NCBI RefSeq assembly: GCF_020595055.1
Contig: NZ_JAJDOO010000012.1
Span: forward strand, 79,058-143,057
Direction of reading: 5' to 3'
Source: Desulfosporosinus shakirovi
GTDB taxonomy: Bacteria > Bacillota > Desulfitobacteriia > Desulfitobacteriales > Desulfitobacteriaceae
Length of the DNA stretch: 64,000 bases
The notes beneath the pieces are model-generated. The model saw only the letters and a list, made by a program, of their open reading frames with translations, ran no database searches and was not told where the DNA came from. The translations under genes were made by a program, and so were the position numbers. Positions within the stretch are counted from its first letter, which is position 1. The number at the start of each line of letters is the position of its first letter. This document shows, piece by piece, positions 58,014-64,000 of this stretch.

Positions 58014-59615
58014 CTATTCTAGAAACTCAAGAAAAGGTTTTTTCAAACTCACAAGAGCATTTACCATAAGTTCAACTAAACCGCCATACTGAAGGTTGTA
58101 CTTCTCGGTTGCATCGTAATGTTCAAGAAGACCTCTCATAGCCCCTTTGCAGTTAGAACAAGGTGCACAGATGTATTTAGGAGTTGAGGTATCCTCCATA
58201 GTTCCTTTAAATGCTCCAAGAATCTGGTTGAATTTCACCCGTGAAGCAACTTGTGTTCTAAACTCAGGGAAATTAGCAGAATTCATGATAGCGAATCCGC
58301 TTCCTCCGCCACAACAATAGTTGTCTACACCATGGGGAGTCATTTCTCTAAACTGAGGACAAATAGCTTTAAGGACATTACGTTGTGGTTCCACAATTCC
58401 CATTTGTCGCACGACATTACATGGATCGTGAAGAGTCACTGGAAAGTTATTCTTACTGGGATCAAGGATTAAACGTTTACTCTTAACCATATCCCAAAGA
58501 AGAGGTAAACAACTTTCCACCGGAAGTCTATCAGTACCCATACGATCAGCTGTAATCATTGAAGCCTTATGAGCGTGACCGCACTCTGCCACTACTAGTC
58601 TCTTAACACCAAAATCTTTGGCAACTTTCATCTGCATCGTAGCAATTTTCTTAGCCTGAACATCATCATACCAAAGACCGTAGTTTACGCTATCATACCC
58701 CATAATTTCACTGCTAAGGGTCCAATTTAAGCCAGCCGCATCAAAGAGAATGGCGAAAGCAACAGGGTTTTCTGGCCAGGCCATAAACTCTCCCGCATTA
58801 TGCAACACTAAGATATCAGCACCTTTTTTGTCTACCGGGAATTTAAGTTTAATACCAAATTTCTCTTCAGTATCTTCCTCTAAAAACTCCAGAGTATCTA
58901 AAAAGGCTGGTTTACTTAACCCGGTTGATGAACCAGTTTTAATCTGCAACATCGTCCCTTTAGTATGAAGAGGAGTCGGGGCAATACCCATTTCTTGGCT
59001 GAAAATCTTGCGAATTTCTTTCGTGAGGATGGCGTTATCCAATCCCAATGGACATGTTTGAGCACAACGACGGCAAAGATTACAGCGATAAGCTAATTCT
59101 CCCAGCCGAGCAATCGTTTCCCAATTCACATCGATATCTGCCCCTACAAAACCTCCAAGAAACTTGCCGCTCGTGGTAAAATACTTCTTTACGATTTTTC
59201 GCAAAACCTCGGAGCGGTAGATCGGGCGATACAGTTCATTGTTTCCTGCTGCTGTATAGATATGACAGGCATCTGAACATGTATTGCATTTCGCACAGTA
59301 TTCGAAGGACAATAACAACGGTTGCAGAACACCATTATTAGCATCGGAAAAGATTTTTTCTAACCCGCTGAGAAACTTTCGAACGAATTCATCTTCTTCC
59401 TCTTTAGTTTTTGGGCGAGTAAGGGTATCAATTCCTATATAACCATCTAACGACGTGCAGTATTTCTCTTTCCAGGCAGGTTTAGGATCAGTCAAAGGGG
59501 ACTCCATCCCTGGTTTATCATATGGCGTTAATAAAGGTATAAGATTGTCCAGCTTGATTAGTTGCTCATCTGAACGCCCCATATCCTTTGGACGTAAATC
59601 TTTTTGATCTAACAT
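58014..59615 (-). CDS. dsrK: DsrK, Fe-S subunit of the sulfite-reduction membrane complex
   Basis: 533 residues. Two ferredoxin-type clusters are seen at EYCAKCNTCSDACHIYTAAG (about 106) and YRCNLCRRCAQTCPLGLDNA (about 178). The CCG domains are HDPCNVVRQMGIVEPQ (about 398) and DNYCCGGGSGFAI (about 436), the heterodisulfide-reductase-like catalytic part. By family it transfers electrons from the DsrM quinol side toward DsrC or sulfite reductase. It follows dsrM on the same strand, 44 bases behind; JOP subunits are not present. Confidence 0.92.
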   Translation of the reverse strand: MLDQKDLRPKDMGRSDEQLIKLDNLIPLLTPYDKPGMESPLTDPKPAWKEKYCTSLDGYIGIDTLTRPKTKEEEDEFVRKFLSGLEKIFSDANNGVLQPLLLSFEYCAKCNTCSDACHIYTAAGNNELYRPIYRSEVLRKIVKKYFTTSGKFLGGFVGADIDVNWETIARLGELAYRCNLCRRCAQTCPLGLDNAILTKEIRKIFSQEMGIAPTPLHTKGTMLQIKTGSSTGLSKPAFLDTLEFLEEDTEEKFGIKLKFPVDKKGADILVLHNAGEFMAWPENPVAFAILFDAAGLNWTLSSEIMGYDSVNYGLWYDDVQAKKIATMQMKVAKDFGVKRLVVAECGHAHKASMITADRMGTDRLPVESCLPLLWDMVKSKRLILDPSKNNFPVTLHDPCNVVRQMGIVEPQRNVLKAICPQFREMTPHGVDNYCCGGGSGFAIMNSANFPEFRTQVASRVKFNQILGAFKGTMEDTSTPKYICAPCSNCKGAMRGLLEHYDATEKYNLQYGGLVELMVNALVSLKKPFLEFLE

Positions 59616-59659
59616 ACTTTGATCCCTCTTTCCATAAAGTTAAGACACACGAATCAGCG

Positions 59660-60550
59660 TTATTTCTCGGGTGCAACGGGTGGCTTAATATGAGGAGCAG
59701 ACCATGAGGTGGTCGGACGGAATGACGCTGCATTTTTCACTTGTTGCTCAACACCACTCCCTTTGAGATTCGGGTTATTATCCCACAGAACCTTATGGAA
59801 CGTAAAATACTTGCCAACATAGTGGCTCATTTTGCTGATAGGAATATAAGTTAACATAATGCCTACAAGGACAACATGTAATGTGAGTAAGCCATCGGCA
59901 ACAAAAGGCGTAAAAGTAACAAGGTTTCCAGTTACTTCCCTTGCATAGCCAAAGGATAAATCATTTCCCCATGTAAAAATTCCTGTAATGAGTGCAACAA
60001 AAATCAATAAAAGATTAAAATATTCTTGAGGAGTTGTATATTTTTTCAACGTATTATCGAACGCTCTGCGAAGAAACAGCATCCCTGAACCCAAAGCACC
60101 CAAAGCAAGCCCGATATACCCAGTCACAATGGAAAGGTAGAAAACCAACAGCCCTAAAATACTTGAACTGTCAGCTGCGACAAGAATCCCATTGAGTTCA
60201 AACATCGCTCCTATGACCAATAAGATTGTCCAAGCCATTATCAAGTAAATTCCTAAATGTAACGCGTAAGAAATCCACCAGAAAGGACGCTGATTTTCAA
60301 ATAATTTTTTAATAAAAATAATTTCTTTAAGCATTTCAATTATTTCTCTTATATGAGAAACTTCATGTGGTTTACTCCACCAAGCCGTTTCCTCGAAGTA
60401 GGAGCCTCCGTGTTCATACCCCTTTTCTTTAGGGACAGGATAGAGATCCATTCTACCATGAAAGGGCATTCCAGCAAATTGATACGCTTTGTAAACAGAT
60501 ATTCCTAGGAAAAGAACAATGGATAGATACGCAATAATACTAAGAATCAC
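59660..60550 (-). CDS. dsrM: DsrM, cytochrome b-type membrane subunit
   Basis: 296 residues with five predicted membrane segments (about 1-20, 93-115, 130-160, 180-200, 220-245). It resembles NarI/heterodisulfide reductase gamma subunits that bind heme b through His in the helices, for example LHLGIYLIMAW and LTLHVVLVGIMLTY. It should link menaquinol to DsrK. It is upstream of dsrK and cotranscribed with it. Confidence 0.9.
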   Translation of the reverse strand: MILSIIAYLSIVLFLGISVYKAYQFAGMPFHGRMDLYPVPKEKGYEHGGSYFEETAWWSKPHEVSHIREIIEMLKEIIFIKKLFENQRPFWWISYALHLGIYLIMAWTILLVIGAMFELNGILVAADSSSILGLLVFYLSIVTGYIGLALGALGSGMLFLRRAFDNTLKKYTTPQEYFNLLLIFVALITGIFTWGNDLSFGYAREVTGNLVTFTPFVADGLLTLHVVLVGIMLTYIPISKMSHYVGKYFTFHKVLWDNNPNLKGSGVEQQVKNAASFRPTTSWSAPHIKPPVAPEK

Positions 60551-60781
60551 AATCCCAACCTCCTTCTCTTGTTATCCATGCACACTTTATCTTAAGTGAG
60601 TTTGTATGGCTTGTAAAATTATCATTTCTCATTATACTATCGCAGAAATTGATGACTGTGTAAATTAGTACCTTCTAAAAAGATAACGGTTTCATTACAA
60701 TTTTCTTTAAATTTTAAAACGATAAAGAACATCTCCGAAGAAAATACCTCACAGAGATGCTCCTCATATTTTGATTTGTTT

Positions 60782-60883
60782 TTAAAAGATGACTCCTAGA
60801 GCGATGAGAATAAGGATAGCGATTGAGATTATACCGACACCAATATAACTCCCTACACCACAGCCGACTCCGTATCCGTACAT
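60782..60883 (-). CDS. YjcZ-like sporulation micro-protein
   Basis: 33 residues: MYGYGVGCGVGSYIGVGIIS followed by IAILILIALGVIF. The Gly/Tyr-rich start and single membrane helix are the YjcZ/YqfX family pattern. A GGAGGAG site precedes the ATG. A related micro-protein lies 40 bases upstream on the same strand. Confidence 0.75.
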   Translation of the reverse strand: MYGYGVGCGVGSYIGVGIISIAILILIALGVIF

Positions 60884-60922
60884 GAAAGCTCCTCCTTTCA
60901 AAACAATTATGCTTGATTTTTA

Positions 60923-61033
60923 CTAGAATACAATTCCCATTGCTATGAGTAGAAGGATAATAACCACTACAACAGCAATTCTGGATAACCAGTTAGGTCC
61001 ATGTGCTCCTTCGACAACTCCACCAAATGCCAT
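60923..61033 (-). CDS. Small YjcZ-like membrane protein, tandem partner
   Basis: 36 residues: MAFGGVVEGAHGPNWLSRIA followed by VVVVIILLLIAMGIVF. It has a GGAGGA site seven bases upstream of the ATG. The layout (Gly-rich or mixed start, one membrane helix) is similar to the gene at 60782-60883, and the two are probably cotranscribed. Confidence 0.7.
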   Translation of the reverse strand: MAFGGVVEGAHGPNWLSRIAVVVVIILLLIAMGIVF

Positions 61034-61233
61034 TATATATTCCTCCATTTCCTGTAATATATGGTAAATTTCTCAATCCAATGTATGCATAGTGAAAGAA
61101 AAATGTTACCAAATTATGGAAGTTAAAGCTTGACTTAAATCATAAATCTTTTTCAGAAACTTTATTATCCTATAGTTTTGGTATAACATATAATTGGATT
61201 TTAAGTAAGCCGAAAAAAATTAGGAGGAAATCA

Positions 61234-61995
61234 ATGAAAGCACTGATTACGTTAACTTCTAGTGAGTCGAAACGACTAATTGCAAAAGGGATAAAAGGAA
61301 TGTCCAGTATACAGAATGCGATGGAAAAGCATACTGTCATAGTAGCTGGCGGTACGACGAATGCCTTTATAGCTGAAGAGTTACTTGGTATACAGCTTGA
61401 GGACAAAACCAGTTATACAATGGGTATCGTCACTGGAGGAGAGTTAGGAGTGAGTAAGTCTTCAAAAAAAACACCTCCCTATGTTATTTCTAACGGGCAG
61501 TCTCAAGAAATTTCTTGGAAAGATTACTTACCTAAATTGCAAAGAGGAGACGTTTTTATCAAAGGTGGTAATGCCGTAGACCACACCGGCTTAGCAGCGG
61601 TAATGGTTTCGGATTCAATGGGAGGAACGATCGGAGCAGCTCAAGGGATCCTTTATGCCCGAGGTATCGAATTGATTGTACCTATTGGGCTAGAAAAAAT
61701 GATTCCAGATGTGAAAGCAGCTGTTGAATTTATGACTAAATCTTCAGTCGACGAAGCGATTGGAAATAAGGTTGGTCTTGTTCCAATGGTTGGAGCAACT
61801 GTTGTCACAGAATTGTTGGCTCTGGAAATTCTCTATGACCTTGAGGCGCGCTGTATTGCTGCGGGTGGAGTTGATGGTTCAGAAGGTTCTGTGACGATTG
61901 CTATTGAAGGGCTTGATGAAGAAGTTCAGCGGGCAATTAAGGACATAAAATCTTTAAAAGGTGAACCCCAAGTGAAAGTTCACAAGATTGATTAA
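61234..61995 (+). CDS. Unrecognised protein with conserved-looking Gly-rich loops
   Basis: 253 residues, soluble. Gly-rich loops stand out: VIVAGGTTNAFIAEELLG (about 35-52), GIVTGGELGVSK (about 64) and FIKGGNAVDHTGLAAVM (about 107). Further on are SMGGTIGAAQGILYARG and GGVDGSEGSVTIAIEG. The pattern could be a nucleotide- or sugar-binding alpha/beta fold, but no named family was recognised. A promoter-like TGGTATAAC (extended -10) lies about 50 bases upstream and a GGAGG site precedes the ATG. Single gene. Confidence 0.75.
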   Translation: MKALITLTSSESKRLIAKGIKGMSSIQNAMEKHTVIVAGGTTNAFIAEELLGIQLEDKTSYTMGIVTGGELGVSKSSKKTPPYVISNGQSQEISWKDYLPKLQRGDVFIKGGNAVDHTGLAAVMVSDSMGGTIGAAQGILYARGIELIVPIGLEKMIPDVKAAVEFMTKSSVDEAIGNKVGLVPMVGATVVTELLALEILYDLEARCIAAGGVDGSEGSVTIAIEGLDEEVQRAIKDIKSLKGEPQVKVHKID

Positions 61996-62072
61996 ACAAA
62001 AAGCTGTCTCAATAACTTTTTTTTAGTTTTTGAGATGGATAAGGATCAATAAGCTACTTTCCGACTAATTCT

Positions 62073-62128
62073 AAAGATGGGTTGTTGTTTCATGAACGTT
62101 TTTACATCATCAACTACAACCCATCTTT
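62073..62128 (+). terminator. Terminator between convergent genes
   Basis: AAAGATGGGTTGT pairs with ACAACCCATCTTT, with a 30-base loop, followed by TT and, three bases on, TTTTTT on the plus strand. It could serve the plus-strand gene and, less well, the methyltransferase gene on the other strand. Confidence 0.6.
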
Positions 62129-62141
62129 TTAACTTTTTTAA

Positions 62142-63299
62142 TTATTTAGCATATGACGCTCTTGGAGGACGAGGACCAAAAAATTGAAAATAATGACATT
62201 CCAATCGACCATTATAGAGCTTACGACTTTTATCCCAGCGTCGCCCAATTAACCTTTCCGGGAATTGGTAAGTAGTAAGCATATGAAGTGACCAGTCATC
62301 TAATCGATTAAACGTTTCACCAAGTTCAAGATAAAGTCCTTCCACATCTTTGATATCCCCAAGCCGTTCACCATAAGGCGGATTAGCTATCATGTGTCCA
62401 TATTTAAATCTGGACCTGACTTCTGCCACAGGTAATCGTTGAAAATGTATAACATCATCTACCTCCGCCTCAATAGCATGTGTGCGAGCCAATGCCAGAG
62501 CATTAGGGTCAATATCAGAACCGTAGATATGTAATGGAGTATTACGTTGCCAAAGATCTAAACCCTCCTGCCATGCCTCTTGCCAAAGCACCTTAGGAAT
62601 ACGCGGCCATTTCTCAGCTGCGAAACTCCTTTTAAGGCCTGGCGCTCGGTTTTGAGCTATAAAGGCTGCCTCAATGGGAATAGTTCCAGTTCCGCAAAAA
62701 GGGTCAATTAAGGTGCGATCCTTGTTCCAGAAGCTAAGCTGAATCATAGCCGCAGCTAAAGTTTCTTTGAGAGGTGCTTGCCCTGCAAGTTCTCGATAAC
62801 CGCGTTTATGAAGACCTGCCCCTGATGTGTCAATGGTTAATGTAACCTTATTGTTTAGCAAAGCAACTTCAATCTGATATCGAGGCCCAGTTTCTTCAAA
62901 CCAACTTCGGCCGTACGTTTCTTTAAGGCGTTCAACAATCGCTTTTTTCACTATGGCTTGACAGTCTGATACACTAAACAGCTTCGATTTTATAGATTTT
63001 CCTTGCACAGGGAAATTCGCATTTTCTGGCAACCATTCTTCCCATGGAAGGGCTTTTGTTTGTTGAAAAAGCTCTTCGAATGTCCGAGCTTCAAATGATC
63101 CCATTTTTAATAACACGCGATCAGAACTTCGCAGCCAAAGGTTTGTTCTGCATATTCCCAACTCATCTGTTGTAAATGTGACTTTTCCATTTTCCACGAC
63201 TAATTCTTCATACCCAATTTTTTTCAGTTCACGAGCAACAATGGATTCTAAACCAAATGCAGCTGTTGCAATCAGCTCAATTTTTGCCATCTGGATCAA
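62142..63299 (-). CDS. THUMP-domain RNA methyltransferase (RlmL/YpsC-like)
   Basis: 385 residues. The N-terminal THUMP domain (about 5-160) is followed by a Rossmann-type methyltransferase with LIDPFCGTGTIPIEAAFIAQ (about 197-216), YGSDIDPNALALARTHAIE (near 258) and the catalytic MIANPPYGERLGDIKD (about 308). This is the 23S rRNA guanine-N2 methylase family; the exact G is not shown by the sequence. Single gene. Confidence 0.92.
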   Translation of the reverse strand: MIQMAKIELIATAAFGLESIVARELKKIGYEELVVENGKVTFTTDELGICRTNLWLRSSDRVLLKMGSFEARTFEELFQQTKALPWEEWLPENANFPVQGKSIKSKLFSVSDCQAIVKKAIVERLKETYGRSWFEETGPRYQIEVALLNNKVTLTIDTSGAGLHKRGYRELAGQAPLKETLAAAMIQLSFWNKDRTLIDPFCGTGTIPIEAAFIAQNRAPGLKRSFAAEKWPRIPKVLWQEAWQEGLDLWQRNTPLHIYGSDIDPNALALARTHAIEAEVDDVIHFQRLPVAEVRSRFKYGHMIANPPYGERLGDIKDVEGLYLELGETFNRLDDWSLHMLTTYQFPERLIGRRWDKSRKLYNGRLECHYFQFFGPRPPRASYAK

Positions 63300-63529
63300 C
63301 CTCTCTCAATTCAAACGGTAACCCTCCACGGTTGACCGAAAAAATTCACTTAAACTTTTCTTTTACTATCATAAGTTGTGTTTGTCCAAATGGCAAGTTA
63401 GTTAAGTGTCTATACTCTTAATTCCATTTTTTACAATATCCTCAAATTGATCCATATAGATTATCCTTTTCTTAATATGTTCGATAATCAGTTATAACTA
63501 TTCTTAACCAAGAGCATTACTTTTAACCA

Positions 63530-63850
63530 TTACTCACTAACCGCATCTACTTTTATTCCTACCGTCATAACTTCTAAGATCTCATTTTCTTGAATATTTT
63601 CCGAAACTATGTCTGCCAAGGGCTGGGATACCCATACCCCTCTTTTATTTTCTTCCACTTTCCACGACCCTTCAAGAATAGTTTCTGCAGATTGTTCTCT
63701 TAGTGACTCTTTCATAAGTTCTACAAGATGATTTAACATTGAATCATCATAATCTTCAAGGTAACATTTACATATGCGCTCAGTGTTCTTATCATTAACC
63801 CTCTCTTTTTTAATTTTCTCGCTCGAAATTAGATTACTAAAGTTTCGCAC
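63530..63850 (-). CDS. Unrecognised protein, start uncertain
   Basis: 106 residues from a GTG at 63850 with weak upstream signals; it may start later (for example at MLNHLVELMKESLREQ) or be a fragment whose 5' end was replaced by the mobile element edge at about 63852. The C-terminal part (WVSQPLADIVSENIQENEIL) is acidic. No domain recognised. Confidence 0.4.
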   Translation of the reverse strand: MRNFSNLISSEKIKKERVNDKNTERICKCYLEDYDDSMLNHLVELMKESLREQSAETILEGSWKVEENKRGVWVSQPLADIVSENIQENEILEVMTVGIKVDAVSE

Positions 63851-63851
63851 C

Positions 63852-64000
63852 CCTAAAGTTCAAAATTAGCCACTTTTCCGGTTTAAATGCTCATGTTTAA
63901 TTAAAGCCAATCAGCATTTATCTGGCCTTTTCAATCACTTTCATCTGTTTATGCAGAAAAGAATTCTCGAAAAGTTCCTTTAAATACTGAAATTCAATGG
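63852..64000 (-). other. Partial frame and a possible IS end at the window edge
   Basis: The minus strand has an open frame from 64000 to a stop at 63918 (27 residues, ending KELFENSFLHKQMKVIEKAR), cut by the edge. Next to it, CACCCCTAAAGTTCAAAA and TTAGCCACTTTTCC (63850-63881) resemble the ends of IS21-type elements by memory. Neither the family nor a target duplication can be confirmed here. Confidence 0.35.

Overview
The window looks like a chromosomal segment of an anaerobic, spore-forming, sulfate-reducing Bacillota close to Desulfosporosinus or Desulfitobacterium. The evidence is a dissimilatory sulfite reductase operon (dsrA, dsrB, dsrD, dsrN), a DsrMK membrane complex and a full acetyl-CoA synthase/CO dehydrogenase operon of the Wood-Ljungdahl pathway. 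Gram-positive markers are also present: DnaD/DnaI, DegS/DegU, DivIVA, CotF-like coat proteins, a SigH-like sigma factor and YjcZ-like sporulation micro-proteins. Genus assignment is an inference from gene content; no rRNA is present.

Layout. 1-700: an IS1182-type transposase cut by the window edge. 0.8-7.2 kb: mostly unrecognised membrane or exported proteins, with an NAGPA-type phosphodiester glycosidase, an OsmC protein and a PHP phosphoesterase. 7.3-9.8 kb: dnaI and dnaD-like replication genes and an HD hydrolase. 9.8-14.5 kb: a beta-CASP metallo-hydrolase, a DegS/DegU pair and an unknown protein. 14.6-25.8 kb: the acs operon on the minus strand (cooC, acsA, acsB, acsC, the ferredoxin/ASKHA activator, a second CooC-type ATPase, acsD, acsE), closed by a terminator. 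26.2-28.6 kb: DegV, tRNA-Pro(CGG), GNAT. 28.7-32.6 kb: FMN riboswitch and ribD-ribE-ribBA-ribH. 32.6-36.4 kb: sigma factor, a group IIC intron with a frameshifted reverse transcriptase inserted just behind a terminator, two CotF-like genes, DivIVA. 36.5-47.9 kb: clpB, dnaJ-like, lipid kinase, phosphohexomutase, a second DegV, flavoprotein, GNAT and M18 aminopeptidase. 48-50 kb: gene-poor, with an orphan receiver protein and a broken Flp-type pilin gene. 50-52.4 kb: zinc-ribbon protein, nitrilase, LysR regulator. 52.6-57.4 kb: dsr operon with a clear promoter and terminator. 57.4-57.8 kb: a decayed oxidoreductase-rhodanese gene. 58-60.6 kb: dsrMK. 60.7-64 kb: micro-proteins, an unrecognised conserved-looking protein, a THUMP RNA methyltransferase and a fragmentary edge.

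How it fits together. The acs operon links CO2/CO, a methyl group from tetrahydrofolate and CoA, for complete oxidation of acetyl-CoA or for autotrophic growth. The dsr operon and DsrMK take the electrons to sulfite. The main structural novelties are the intron at a terminator, an inverted repeat overlapping the dsr promoter -10, a long inverted repeat pairing with the sigma gene ribosome binding site, and two previously functional genes caught in decay (pilin and rhodanese fusion). All calls come from reading the sequence; no database search was run.
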